A program made the position numbers and the translations under genes. From NCBI GenBank assembly GCA_963920705.1, contig OY987230.1, forward strand, positions 3,782,001 to 3,846,000: a DNA stretch of 64,000 bases. Reading direction: 5' to 3'. The first letter of the stretch is position 1, and every line of letters starts with the position of its first letter. Below are positions 10,215 through 20,505 of the stretch, in pieces. This DNA comes from Odiellus spinosus. Lineage: Eukaryota > Arthropoda > Arachnida > Opiliones > Phalangiidae. Below the pieces are notes generated by a model. That model saw only the letters and a list, made by a program, of their open reading frames with translations. It searched no databases and was not told where the DNA came from.

Positions 10215-11545
10215 TTAGTTCGAATATTCATCGGATTCTTCGCTGTCATCTTGCATGTTGATAATAAGAGGTTCAATCGCGGTTTCGATGATGGCATCTT
10301 TTTCCCAGTACTCTTCAAGTACCTTTTCCACATGCATAATCGCGTTGATCCAATTTTCCGGTGTAACACGTTCTATGGCCCTTACGGTGACCGTCGATAG
10401 TTTGAAACCAGAATTCTCCTTGGCAACATCACTTGTGCCCATATCAACTCAATTGGGTTAAACTGGCCATGGTACGGTGGAAGCCACACCACTTTGTGAC
10501 CTCTACTTTCAGCAATCTCGTCAATTTCGTATCTCAGGGTTCTTGACTTGTGAAGTTTAATTATTTCATAGAGCTCCGCTTTGAGTGAGGTTTTGTCATA
10601 GGGAATGTGTTGGTCGTCGAGCCATTTCTGCATGTCGCCTTTACGAGTTGCTGTGGTACGTGCTTTGTCTACAATAACCGAGTGATATGACGCGTTGTCC
10701 ATGAAGATGGTGGCATTTTCAATGTTAGGAAGAAGTTGTTTTATAAACCACTCTTTGAAGCATTTGGCATTCAAGTCGGCATGATAGTCTGCAAGGCCCG
10801 ATTTAGATGGGAATATCAAGAGTCCATTCTTCACAAAACGTTTCGAGGAACCCGCGTGAAGTACAATAAGTCTCTTTCCTTTACCAGAAGGGACTTTCGG
10901 ACCAGATATATCGTCCAACTGCCAACATTGCGATACCGTATGGTTTTCATTCACCCACGTCTCGTCAATAAAAATAACGTTGTCCTTCAAATCGATACCT
11001 TTTACAGTTTTTAGAAATTGCCGACGGCGAGCCACGACGTCAGTTCTTTCCATAAGATGCTTGCGACTATCGACCTTTTTATACTCGAAACCAAGTTGAT
11101 TTTTAAGTACTTGTCGTAATGATTCACGACCACCGCTGAAAATGGCTTCTTGCGTCACATCGTCGACTTGTCGAAGGGATTCCAGTAATTTCTCTACAGT
11201 GGGGAGCTCTTTGTCTAAGTAGAATTGATGTACTCGATGTCTAATAGCTTCAAGCTGAAAGCTATCTACCTCAGTTACTGGGGATGAAAGGCTTCTAGAC
11301 TTCCCGGGACTCTGGGCAACCTCGGCGTATGACTTTCCTATCTGTTCGGCATCTTTCACTTCCTTCTGAATCCTTTTAACCGTTGTACAACTTACACCAG
11401 TTGCTTCTGCCGTGCGAACTTGAACCTGTTCAACCGGATGCAAGACAAGTTTTTCGTTGCGCTCTCGTTCAAAATAACTGGCCACATTAGATATAATTAT
11501 TCGTGCCTGGCGGTGGATAGTTGAGCCTCTACTACATTTCGGCAT
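10215..11545 (-). pseudogene. DD82E transposase, frameshifted near its C-terminus
   Basis: The start ATG is at 11545. The first 80 residues are a helix-turn-helix region (HPVEQVQVRTAEATGVSCTT). The DDE domain follows: FIDETW (Asp about residue 190), FMDNASYH (Asp about 283) and FNPIELIWAQV (Glu about 366). A length change near 10440, just after the WAQV motif, moves the remaining 70 or so residues into another frame; these end DDSEESDEYSN with stop at 10215, an acidic tail. The DDE domain is otherwise open throughout. Length to the frameshift is 387 codons including 15 out-of-frame ones. It cuts and pastes its own DNA in the nucleus when intact; this copy is probably inactive. Confidence 0.85.
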
Positions 11546-11738
11546 GGTTAACTAACTATGAGCTGCACACTCCCATTGATTAATACCATGCGCGATAAAA
11601 TTGTCAAAGTTTTAAATATTTATTTTAGATAAAATAGTCAATTTAAACAAGAAAAGTGCTCTTAATTAAAATGTGCAATTCCTTCCGCTTAACTAAAAAA
11701 ACAAACGAAACCACGGATAACTGAATATTTTTTATATT

Positions 11739-12401
11739 GAAAAGGTACTTGAGTACTGGGAAAAAGATGCCATCATCGAAACCGCGATTGAACAGTGGCG
11801 GCGGAACGGGTGGGGACAGGGGGACATTGCCCCCCCCCCCTCAATTAAACCAGGTGGGGACAACCAATATACGTGTCCCTCCCCAAATTGTTCAGTCAAT
11901 ACTCTGATTAATCTCAGAATATAATTGAATTCAATGAATTATAAGAAAAATTAGTCTATAATCTCAACCTGTTTGGAGTTATCTTACAATACCTTACCAG
12001 GCTGAACTTTAGCAAGAAAAAAAAAAAAAAAAAAAAAAGGCACATTATTCTTCAATTCATAAACTAGGTGACGTTTTTAATTTACAACAATACTCTTCAC
12101 TCAGCGTGGTAACAGATATATTGGTCTTGAGCAACTTGTTTCCAAGTTCTTTAACTAAAAATGTCCCCCCCAAAATTAGAACCGTCCGCCGCCACTGCGA
12201 TTGAACCTCTTATTATCAACATGCAAGATGACAGCGAAGACTCCGATGAATATTCGAACTAAACGGGCAAAGAGTGCTTGAATTCTAAGACAATTACATT
12301 AATTTTTGATTATATTTGTTTTTTCACTATTGTGTCTTTCCTTAAATATTCAATGTTTTTAAATTCAGAGGTTAATCGTAATAAAAAACTTGTACTGGTG
12401 T
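11739..12401 (+). repeat. Inverted partial copy of the transposase 3' end inside the DD82E element
   Basis: Matches the reverse complement of 10073-10328 (the last transposase codons and 3' flank), with the hAT MITE inserted in the middle. It extends the inverted-repeat ends of the transposon well beyond the 82-base TIRs. Confidence 0.85.
11793..12197. mobile_element. hAT-type MITE, copy 1
   Basis: Ends CAGTGGCGGCGGAACGG and CCGTCCGCCGCCACTG are inverted, flanked by the 8-base duplication CGATTGAA (11785-11792 and 12198-12205), the hAT hallmark. 405 bases, non-coding, with a C-run and an A-run inside. The site is otherwise the copied transposase tail, so the MITE arrived after the inverted duplication. 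A second copy lies at 29681-30066. Confidence 0.95.
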
Positions 12402-12572
12402 ACTTTCTAATGTTGTTTCGCTATGATATGAATTATACAGAATAATTGATCGCATTAAACAAAATATAACAGCATATACACTGCAAAAACCCGACGTTCT
12501 ATAACACCGAACTTATCCACTCAATCTCGATAGCAGACGATATTGCAGACAGACATCGCAAGAGAAAAACAA

Positions 12573-12654
12573 GTTGATTAATAACTATGGGGTCGATGGT
12601 GGCGACCCCATTTCAGACGTTTTTCTCAGGGCTCTTCTTTCGTTGGGGCGACTA
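12573..12654 (-). repeat. Terminal inverted repeat, right, of the DD82E transposon
   Basis: Pairs with 9992-10073. Confidence 0.9.
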
Positions 12655-12951
12655 TATTACATTCGATGGTTCGCCTCCGTCGCCGTCCTTGGAAAGAACG
12701 AAAATCAAGTAGTCGCGTAAAAGCTTGAAAAACTCGAATACCCCTTTATTAACTTCCCGAGTGAACTTTAGTTTACTGAGAGGTTCAAGTCCGTCGTTCT
12801 AGGTGATCGCTATTACGTCACCCTCGGCGCTTGAATTTCCAATGCAATTCATGTTATTAGCTTAAACCTTACTATATAAGTAAACCCACCACGGATTATT
12901 GTACAGTAGCTACCGTTACTCGCTTGTTCGTTTATAATGATCCACGAACGC

Positions 12952-13022
12952 CTTATATAGTATCTTTTGGATTCGAGTCCATTTTAGCCTTCTGAGGTTA
13001 GAGCTTTTAATGAATTGAAACG
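12952..13022 (-). promoter_or_regulatory. Family F promoter-like module P7
   Basis: Read on the minus strand: CGTTTCAATTCA block, AAGGCT block, then TATATAAG at 12952-12959, with the same spacing as the other modules. Confidence 0.5.
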
Positions 13023-13154
13023 TAATATTCATTTAAATTAAAATTTAAACTATCTAAATGATTTAACATAATCTAAAAACGAATGTTGCTGAAAATTTAA
13101 TTTAGTATAGAAAATATTTTTGAAGATATTCAATATTTTCTTATAGGTTCATTA

Positions 13155-13610
13155 GATGAAAGCGCGTTTTCACGGATGTCCAAGATAAAATGACTTGATA
13201 AATATTAGATATAAAGGCGCGTTGACACGAGTATCCAAGATAAAATCGAAATAAAGATTAGATATAAAGGCGCGTTCACACGGCTATCCAAGGTTAAAAT
13301 AAAGATTAGATTTAAAGGCGCGTTCACACGGGTTTATAAGTTGAAAATAAATTAATATTGGATATAAAGACGCGTTCACACGGATCTATAAGTTGAAAAT
13401 AAATAAATATTAGATATTAAGCCGCGTTCACAAGATAAATTAATAAAGATTAAATATAAAGCCGCGTTCACACGGGTTTATAAGTTGAAAATAAATAAAT
13501 ATTAGATATAAAGGCGCGTTCATACGGTTTATAACATGAAAATAAATAAATATTAGATATAAAGCCGCGTTCACAAGATAAATTTATAAATATTAGATAT
13601 AAAAATAAAA
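13155..13610. repeat. Minisatellite of GCGTTCACACGGG units
   Basis: About eight degenerate units of 45-60 bases, each with GGCGCGTTCACACGG followed by a TATCCAAG or TATAAGTTGAAAATAAA segment and AATATTAGATATAAA. The same array is at 60895-61390. Single inverted units appear just upstream of the promoter modules at 1575, 14470 and 41115. Confidence 0.85.
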
Positions 13611-13709
13611 AGTGGAAAAATGAAGTGTCATTGGTTTCAAGTGTCATTGGTGTAGCTATTCTTATGGGCTTGACCATCTTGTTTATTTAATATTTTTTTT
13701 TTTAAATTG

Positions 13710-15400
13710 GTAGAGTATGGTGATTTTTAAACACGGGAAACCTACTGTACTTCTGTTCTAGAAGATTTTTCACGACTATTATTTTTCTTAAAAGTTCCCC
13801 TTGAACTGGTTAAAATTGCCCCGAGTATAATCGAAGCTATTATTAAGTTCCAATTGATTAATTACAATTTTAACCGAGCCTCTCCATTTTCCTCGATTTT
13901 AAGTATACGCAAATAGGTGGAATTAAACGTGAAAATAAAAATCGTGCGCGAACTTATGACATATGCAATCAGACTAAGCAACTGCATTTTGCGCGTGCTA
14001 ATGCACTGATCGAGGGAAAGAAGTCGCTTAGACATTTATTGGGGTTTTTCTCGAGAAATTGCAAACATTAATGAAGAATTAATTACAAATCCAGCGTTTC
14101 TCTGGAATTATACCCGTGTGTAGATGCGACATTTTCTTGCAGAGTTCGCAAATGCGCGAGAAATCGAACTCATTTGCGAACTTTTAGTGCATCCAGCTTT
14201 AGGCACTATCGCAAACGTGCGAGAAATTGTAAAAATTAAAATGAAAACGCGTGCTAGAGACTTCTTTGTATAACCAATTCCCAAGATACTGTTTCACACA
14301 TCGCTAGAAGGTAACGATTTATCCCGGTACATAAAGCTGATTCTCTCAATAATCAGCCGAAATGGGGAAAAAAAAAAAAAAATCAATTCCAATGTCTATC
14401 TATACTCGCTTTATAATCATCTCTTTATCCCTGTGAACGCACCTTTATCTGTTATCTTAATTATGCCGATTTTATCTTGGATACCCGTGAAAACGGACCT
14501 TTATTTATATTTTTCCATCCACCTCGAGTTTGCAGCAAGCCTAAGCCTATACTGGCTTATACCTTTGCTTTTTTGACTAAATGATATATGGAAATTAGCT
14601 TAGCGCCTGCTGGCAGCTCAAGCTGGTATTCAATGGTCAGTTTTTAGACAATTTCTTAAAATGTTTCGAAACTACCTCGAATTTTGAATTGATTTTCAGC
14701 TATATAATTAATTAGATTAAGTTAAACCATATTAATCTTTTAATTTAAAATTTAAATTCAATATACGCTTCAATTAACTTAAAGATATCGCGGCAAAAGG
14801 CAAAATAGTTAGCACATGGAAAAGGGGTATATATAAATTTCGCGGACCTATATTTGATTGAGCGAGTAACCGAGCATTACATCCTTGCTTCTCAACGTCT
14901 AGACGTTCACAGTAACTGCACCACAAAAACCCGTAGAGGGAGGAGTCGAGTGGAAGAGGGATTGTTTGTTTGGTGGGAGTTAATTTCGGATCACTGTCGG
15001 CCAGGTGGTTCAAAATGATCGTCTTCAAGTGGACCGTGGACGTCCGTCATCGATTCCGCATGGAAGTTTGGTGGTGGTCTTGTTAATTTGAAATCAAAAA
15101 GGCAGATTTATTTCAATTTAATTAAGTCACGGCTGAATGGACATGTGGTGTCAAGCCTTAAGTGGTTCCTTTATGACATAAGGTATCTTCCGTCCCACGC
15201 ACGACCCTATTTTGTGGTACTAGGCACTGTAGGGTACGTACGGGAAGTAAACTTGGGTCAAATAAGATAATTGCTTTTTTCGCGTGATATCCGGTTACAC
15301 CGGATGTAATTTCGGACATACAAACATACATATGTACATACACACTGACGGATACGACCAGTGTAAAACCTCCCCCTGAAATAAAGTTCAGTTGGGGACA
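13710..15400 (+). repeat. Family F copy 3, forward orientation
   Basis: 13710-13790 matches 785-850. 14440-15400 matches the promoter and hairpin region, ending with GATATCCGGTTACACCGG and a GTTCAG hairpin side. 13810-14430 has no clear match and no gene. The copy is more diverged than copies 1 and 4. Confidence 0.65.
14766..14837 (+). promoter_or_regulatory. Family F promoter-like module P3
   Basis: CGCTTCAATTAACT, AAAGATATC, AAAGGC, then TATATATAAA at 14828-14837. Confidence 0.5.
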
Positions 15401-15593
15401 TAAAAAATGATGGAAATGTAATTTTGTGATTGCGCATACATTGGTATTATTATTTTTTATTAAAAGAGGGGTGGCCGGATAAATCCGGCCAAGCACTTCG
15501 ACTAGTATTGTACAACCCTAGACTATTTAAGACTTAAAAAAGTCCGATTTCTGTGATGAAGCGAAGTATTTGCTTCACCGGGATGTCCGAGAC

Positions 15594-15782
15594 CTAATGG
15601 GTTTCCATTTGATGCATACCAAGATGCTCATATTTCTGTGCCGAGTAGCTACCACAGCTACACAGAATATGGGAGGTCTTCTCCCCAGTAAGGCAAGCCC
15701 TGCAATGCGGATCGTCCCCAATACCAATCAGGTGGAGGTGCCTGTTGAGTTGACAGTGTCCAGTTAGTAGACCACTGACCAA
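15594..15782 (-). pseudogene. LINE ORF2 C-terminal Cys/His segment
   Basis: GHCQLNRHLHLIG followed by CRACLTGEKTSHILCSC, the zinc-binding tail seen at the end of RNase H-bearing LINE ORF2 proteins. It continues past the normal end to QMETH. Confidence 0.7.
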
Positions 15783-15956
15783 TCGAATACTAGGCTTAGA
15801 GAGAGAAAGTCATTGCTCTGTGCTTAGACGGACCAAGGATATATGCCATGGTTTGTCTTTGACCATCCATCTCAAACCAAAGTCTTAGTTGGTGGTCAGT
15901 CATGATTTTACGCAGTTGGTTCCGCACCATGCCAATCGGGACGGGGACAGTGGGTT

Positions 15957-16289
15957 CTAGTCCAAAGAACCTACCCTCCGCCCCCCTCCTGGCAAGGATG
16001 TCGGCCTCTCATTACCTCGATAGCCCTGTTGTCCGGAGAAAATCTGAATAACCTGGCCGCGGTATTTCTTCTTAAGACAGAAGTCAACACAGAAGCATAT
16101 GGCAGATATTTCAGCCAGAAAAACAGAGTAAACCCCTAGACTTTCGTAAAACGGAAACTTTCCAGTTTGGCAGTAGACCCCCGCACCTACGCCGGAGTCG
16201 GTCTTGGAACCATCAGTGAACCAGACTAGTTCACCCTTTGTTCCACAAATGGTTCCAAGAGACCAGTCGCTGCGGATAAGAAAGCTCAC
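15957..16289 (-). pseudogene. LINE RNase H domain fragment
   Basis: WFTDGSKTDSGVGAGVYC carries the first RNase H Asp, and SVFLAEISAICFCVDFCL the Glu helix. The domain degrades after QVIQIFSG, with the expected later Asp region lost to a frame change. It would degrade the RNA strand during target-primed reverse transcription. Confidence 0.75.
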
Positions 16290-16307
16290 ATCGAACGGCT
16301 TGTTAAA

Positions 16308-16757
16308 CTAAATCTTAGTGGCAACATTGTCAGAACCCATTAATAGTACAGGTAGCTGACTGGAGTATTGTCTGAATAATTTGGTGTGGCTACACTCCCA
16401 GTTTGTAGGCCGCCACCATCCATTGTGGTATAACCTGTAGGCACCCATAACAGCAGTTTCCTCTATATATAAATGTAGAGGTAGAAAATTTAGTAAAATT
16501 TCTAGAGAAGCACTGGGTGCAGTTCTCATGGCCCCTGTAATGCTTACGCAGGCAAGTCTTTGTAACCTACGTAATTCAGACTGCACTGTAGTAAGTTTGA
16601 CCCTCGACCACCAGACCACAGCTGCATAGGAAAGCATGGGTTTGATGTTCGAGGTGTAAATACAATTGACAACTCTTGGGCTAAGCCCCCAAGTTTTGCC
16701 AATGATACTTCTAACTCTCCAAAATAACATTTTAGCCTTTAAGATACTAAGATCCAT
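16308..16757 (-). pseudogene. LINE reverse transcriptase thumb and connection region
   Basis: Open for 149 codons: SIIGKTWGLSPRVVNCIYTS, then SYAAVVWW, and ITGAMRTAPSASLEILLNF, all typical of the region between the reverse transcriptase and RNase H of jockey/I-type LINEs. It overlaps the preceding frame by 19 bases in another frame, so there is a frame change near 16750. Confidence 0.8.
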
Positions 16758-17520
16758 GTCAGCCTGCCGTCCAAAGTCACCTCTAGGTATTTAACCTCAG
16801 TGGATTTTGCTAAGATAGACCCGAAAAAGAATATATCATTAAACGACTCTTGTACCTTCTTCCTAGTGAAGGGTACAAGCGCGGTTTTACTGGGCTTGAC
16901 TGTGAGGTTTACCTCGCTACACCAATCTTCCACAGAGGCGAGAGCGTTTCTCATTAAAGCCGTAATTGTATTCGGAAACTTCCCAGTAAGAATTATTGCA
17001 ACGTCATCAGCGTAACCAAAGCAGCGGCAACCATGTCTGTTTAGAGCCCGCAAAAGTTCATCCACAACCAAGCACCACAGCAAGGGGGAGAGAACCCCTC
17101 CTTGCGGGCAACCACAGCTAGTAGAGATCTTAAGGGATTCCCCCAGCAGAGAGGCTACAACCATCCGATTAGTTAGCATTGATTTAATCCAAAGACACAC
17201 TGTGTCATTGATTCCGAATCTCTTAGCAGCCTTAAGTATGACTGCACTGGACACTTTATCAAATGCCCCCTCTATATCCAGAAAAGCAGCCAATGCTATT
17301 TCCTTGAATACAATAGCCCTTTCAAGGCAGCTTACGATACCATGAAGGGCAGTCTCATTTGATCTGCCTCTTTGATAGGCGTCTCTGAAAGAGTCGTCTC
17401 TCTAATATGTCTAACTACCAACTTTTCTAACACCTTTAGAAGGAATGAAGTTAGACTAATTGGTCTAAACGCCTTAGCCTCGAGATAATTGGGTTTCCCA
17501 GGCTTTGGAATAAAGATTAC
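16739..17520 (-). pseudogene. LINE reverse transcriptase
   Basis: Catalytic core with AAFLDIEGAFDKV (first Asp), STSCGCPQGGVLSPLLW, and GYADDVAI (YADD at 17003-17014). The upstream motif FRPISLTSFLLKVLEK is in a second frame up to about 17330, so a frame change lies between. The active-site residues are intact in what remains. Confidence 0.9.
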
Positions 17521-17670
17521 ATTGGAATGCTTCCAGGATCTTGGAATATGCCCAAGAGCTATACAAGTCCTGTAAATTCTTTATAGGGCAGGACCATGGA
17601 GGTCAATTTATTCCTGGAGGAGGACGGGAAGAATCCCGTTTGGACCAGGCGCCTTAAGGGCTTAAACGAG

Positions 17671-17913
17671 TTAATAGCCCAGGTCAGCCTCGAGTGAGTG
17701 ACAATTTTTTTTTGCCACGTTCCAATCATCCTTCTTGGCCCTTTTCAACCTTATAAGAAGAGAACCCAGGTCATCCGAATCTGTTACCTGGGAGTCTGGA
17801 AAGTGCACGCTTAGCGTATGGGAGAGCGTATCCTTACCAGTTTTAGAATAACTACCGTCTTGCAGCTTAATAGTGTCAAGACGTTTAGTGTTATCATGCG
17901 CCATGATTTTCAA
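17671..17913 (-). pseudogene. LINE ORF2 linker fragment
   Basis: DGSYSKTGKDTLSHTLSVHFP matches the segment between endonuclease and reverse transcriptase in this class of LINE (a new-strand loading region before the RT). Only 80 codons remain. Confidence 0.6.
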
Positions 17914-18059
17914 TTTGGCAGTGTGAGGTACGTCAGCGATTCCCTCACAGAAATTCCTCCATGAGGCTTTCTTTGCCTCCCGGATTGCTTTATGATAAGC
18001 GGTAAGGGTCTCCTTGTAGGTTCCCAGTCGCTCGTTCTCTTAGCCCTGTTCAAGAGGGA

Positions 18060-18175
18060 GTCTACCCATTCAACCGAATACCGTTGGAACGAATCCCATT
18101 CGTCCGAAAATTTCTAGCCCAACGGCGGGTTTCTATTAAATGGGAACATTTTGCCATTCAACCGAAAATTCCAAG
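18060..18175. repeat. Fragment with CCATTCAACCGAA words
   Basis: Repeats of CCCATTC(A/G)(A/T)CCGAA and a hairpin-like AACGGCGG patch. The same words fill the last 90 bases of the window (63910-64000), so both are pieces of one foldback-type family. Confidence 0.5.
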
Positions 18176-18265
18176 CTAGTATTATAAAACCAAATTCTGT
18201 CAAAAAGCTGAAGTATATTAGATTTAGATGGGGTGTTCGTCTCACCATCGACAAACTACTACTAA

Positions 18266-18420
18266 GGTCTCACCGTGGTATAGTGGTAAAACGTTGGATT
18301 GTCACGCTTAAAATCTTGGTTCAAGTCTCGTCTTGGGAAGTTAAGTTTACCAAAAAAAAAGCGTCGGACTCTCAGGCGAAAAGCCTTGATCCCCGTCACC
18401 GTCGGTGAAGGTATTTTCCA
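18266..18420 (+). repeat. tRNA-derived SINE-like fragment
   Basis: 18266-18340 resembles tRNA-Asp: TGGTATAGTGG fits the Pol III A box, GGTTCAAGTCT the B box, and the anticodon region reads TTGTCACGC. The acceptor ends pair poorly, so it is not a working tRNA. A non-tRNA body with CCCCGTCACCGTCGGTG follows. No A-tail or target duplication was found. Confidence 0.45.
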
Positions 18421-18517
18421 AAATATACAATTTAAAATATGTTTGTATTCCAAACAAATTAAATCGTTCATAATATCTTACAGCTGCGCTAAAGCGATTT
18501 TTAACTTGGGGAGATAG

Positions 18518-19694
18518 TAGAGACGAGTCGGGCCCCCAACTAAATCGGGTTTTTTCGACCCGACCCGAACCCGTTTCGGGTCGGGTCGGGCACAAAATTA
18601 AAAAAATTATTCCGGGTCGGGTCGGGCTTTTATTTCGTGAAATTCATATCGGGTCGGGTCGGCCTCATTTTCAATCGGGCCCGGGCCGGGTCGAGTTTTT
18701 TCTTTCCCTTAAAATATTCGGGTCGGGTTTTTTCTTCGGCTTAAATATTCGGGTCGAGTTTTTTCTTTGCCTTAAAATATTCGGGTTGGGTCTAGTCAGC
18801 TATATTTTTCAAGGGCGGGCTCTCATACTTAAGCTTGATTTTCGTGAGAGGAAAAATTGACGCGATTTCTTTAGGCGAGAGTCGCGACTCGCGAGACATA
18901 TTTATGAAATAGCTCGACTCTAGTCTAATCACTAAATACCCTAGCTCTTGGGCGCACGTCGCAGGAAAAAGTCTTACTTCGTGGGAATTACGGCTTGTAA
19001 ACCATCACATCCCCTACCCCACGCTCCCACAGTGTGATATCTGCTGTGACCTGTGAGTGCAGTTCTCATTTTCCTCCTTGGCGTCGCCAGGGAATATTAA
19101 GGGGGGATGGAATGGCAGCCACACATTATAACGCTTGTCGTTCAAACTCAGCTTCTGCGTCCAATTCCCCCTTTTATTCGCGCTTGGCTGTTAATATATT
19201 TTCTAATGCGCGCTACGTGACTCCTTGCTAGAGAAGGAGAGAGCAGACTAAAACATTTAAACTAAGAGTCTAAGGCTAGATGATGTAAGTATGTCACGTG
19301 AGTGCGCACCAAAAAAAAGGTAAGCAACTTAGCATCTTTGGTTACAGAAGCGAGAGAGGAAACTACGTCATCTTCAGACTTTTCACGGACTAGTCAGCGC
19401 CATTTTTCGGGTCGGGCCGAGTCGGGTTTTTTTATTTTTTTATTTTTTCGGGTCGGGCCGGGTCGGGTTTTTCTTTTTCGGGTCGGGCCGGGTCGGGTTT
19501 TTTTTAAAAAAAAATTTTCGGGTCGGGCCGGGTCGGGTTTTTTTTTTTTTTTTTTTTTTTAATTTTTTTCGGGTCGGGCCGGGTCGGGTTTTTTTTTTTA
19601 TCATTTTTTTTTTTCGGGTCGGGCCGGGTCGGGTTTTTTTTAGAATTTTTTTTTCGGGTCGGGTCTTTAAAATGGAGGGCCTGACTCGTCTCTA
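18518..19694. mobile_element. hAT-like non-autonomous element with GGGTCGGG satellite
   Basis: Inverted ends TAGAGACGAGTC(G/A)GGCCC lie between two GGAGATAG octamers (18510-18517 and 19695-19702). The 8-base duplication and TAGAG-type ends suit hAT. The subterminal parts are runs of GGGTCGGGCCGGGTCGGG separated by T-runs. The middle (18830-19390) is ordinary sequence without a gene. No transposase. Confidence 0.85.
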
Positions 19695-19809
19695 GGAGAT
19701 AGTGATATCTAGAGACGGGAACAGTGCACTAGACGTGTGATCACTGAAGCCATAGCGTCGTCTACCAATTTTTTCTGAAACATATTTTACATCATTTTTA
19801 TAGTTGGCT

Positions 19810-19870
19810 AGTTAAGGTTAGGTTAGTTTAGATTAATTTAGGTTAGTTTAAGTTATGTTAGGTTAGGTTG
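19810..19870. repeat. Degenerate TTAGG-type run
   Basis: GGTTAGGTTAG words broken by variants. Similar short runs at 34255, 39750, 54410-54690 and 63327. Insect telomeres are TTAGG, but these are short and internal. Confidence 0.5.
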
Positions 19871-20059
19871 AAATTGGTTTATTTTAAAAAGTGGAATGAT
19901 TGAAATAATAGCTCGATGAATAATGCTATACTTTTATTGGTTTGTTTCGATTTATAGAAATTTTGGGGCAGACCCAGCGGAAGACGGAAAGCGAGCGGGC
20001 GACATCAACCCATACAACACTACCGTACGTCCCCAACAAACTATCCGTGACCCCAAGGA

Positions 20060-20345
20060 CCGACACAACCGCGCAGGATGACGTGGAGGCTGGTACCAGA
20101 GACAGTACTCCCCAATAATGTGACGGCTCAGATACGGGCTGCCACCCTTAGAGGGAAACCAGTACCCAAGCTAGCCGGCCTGAGCCCAGGTAGGGCGCAG
20201 TTCGTTCAAGGCGAGAAGCCACTGGGAACCGCCACGCCTAGGACCTCCAGAGCCGGCCGGGCTGGGGCGAGACGGTGTCTTACCATTTACCGGAAGACAG
20301 GCGGATATGCCCTTTCACCACGACAAGCCACGTAACACCTGTACT
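20060..20345. repeat. Possible third, diverged copy of the GC-rich retroposon G
   Basis: GGGCGAGACGGTGT and CACCACGACAAG words occur in the same order as at 38550-38630. The rest is poorly matched. No target duplication seen. Confidence 0.35.
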
Positions 20346-20464
20346 CGACCAAGAAGGGTTAAACAGTAGTTGAAGGGTGTAGCGTCGGGTTAGGGAAGGG
20401 AGTTTATAAGGTTAAATTATTTCCCGGAATTGAGATTCGAATTTGGCCGCGGAAGCGTCACGAG

Positions 20465-20505
20465 TTTTTTTTTTTTTTTTTTTTCTTTTTTTCTCCGCTT
20501 CAACT
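20465..20505. repeat. T-rich run
   Basis: About 30 T with single C interruptions. Confidence 0.9.

Larger units (their letters stand above)
9992..12654 (-). mobile_element. DD82E IS630/Tc1-type transposon (Sailor-like)
   Basis: 82-base terminal inverted repeats (9992-10073 and 12573-12654) beginning TAGTCGCCCCAACGAAAG, with a few mismatches, and TA on both sides (9990-9991, 12655-12656). It carries one transposase on the minus strand. The catalytic spacing of 82 residues between the second Asp and the Glu matches what I recall of the Sailor group. Inside the right end there is an inverted copy of the left end (11739-12401 against 10073-10328), interrupted by an hAT MITE. Confidence 0.85.
12660..13690 (-). 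repeat. Family F copy 2, reverse orientation
   Basis: Collinear with 60390-61570 over about 1 kb: a GAGTGAAC...GTTCA hairpin remnant at 12760, the promoter-like module, then an array of GTTCACACGGG units, ending with the GGGCTTGACCATCTTG word that also marks the ends at 61545 and, inverted, 32035. The DD82E transposon lies immediately to the left. Confidence 0.75.
15500..18055 (-). mobile_element. Non-LTR retrotransposon (LINE) with RNase H, decayed and 5'-truncated
   Basis: Minus-strand order: linker before the reverse transcriptase (17913-17671), reverse transcriptase (about 17520-16739), thumb and C-terminal part (16757-16308), RNase H (16289-15957), and a terminal Cys/His segment (15782-15594). 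The endonuclease is missing. RNase H in the second ORF points to the I/LOA-type groups; the clade is not certain. Several frame changes separate the pieces. The 3' end lies in AT-rich sequence around 15440-15540, next to family F copy 3. Confidence 0.85.

Noticed and set aside
16800..17015. Plus-strand frames opposite the LINE
   Set aside because: Shadows of the reverse transcriptase frame on the other strand.
18266..18340. Functional tRNA-Asp gene
   Set aside because: Acceptor and T stems do not pair well enough; a SINE head is the better reading.
19302..19562. Plus-strand frame with FFFFF and RVGPGRVF repeats
   Set aside because: Product of the GGGTCGGG/T-run satellite in the hAT-like element.
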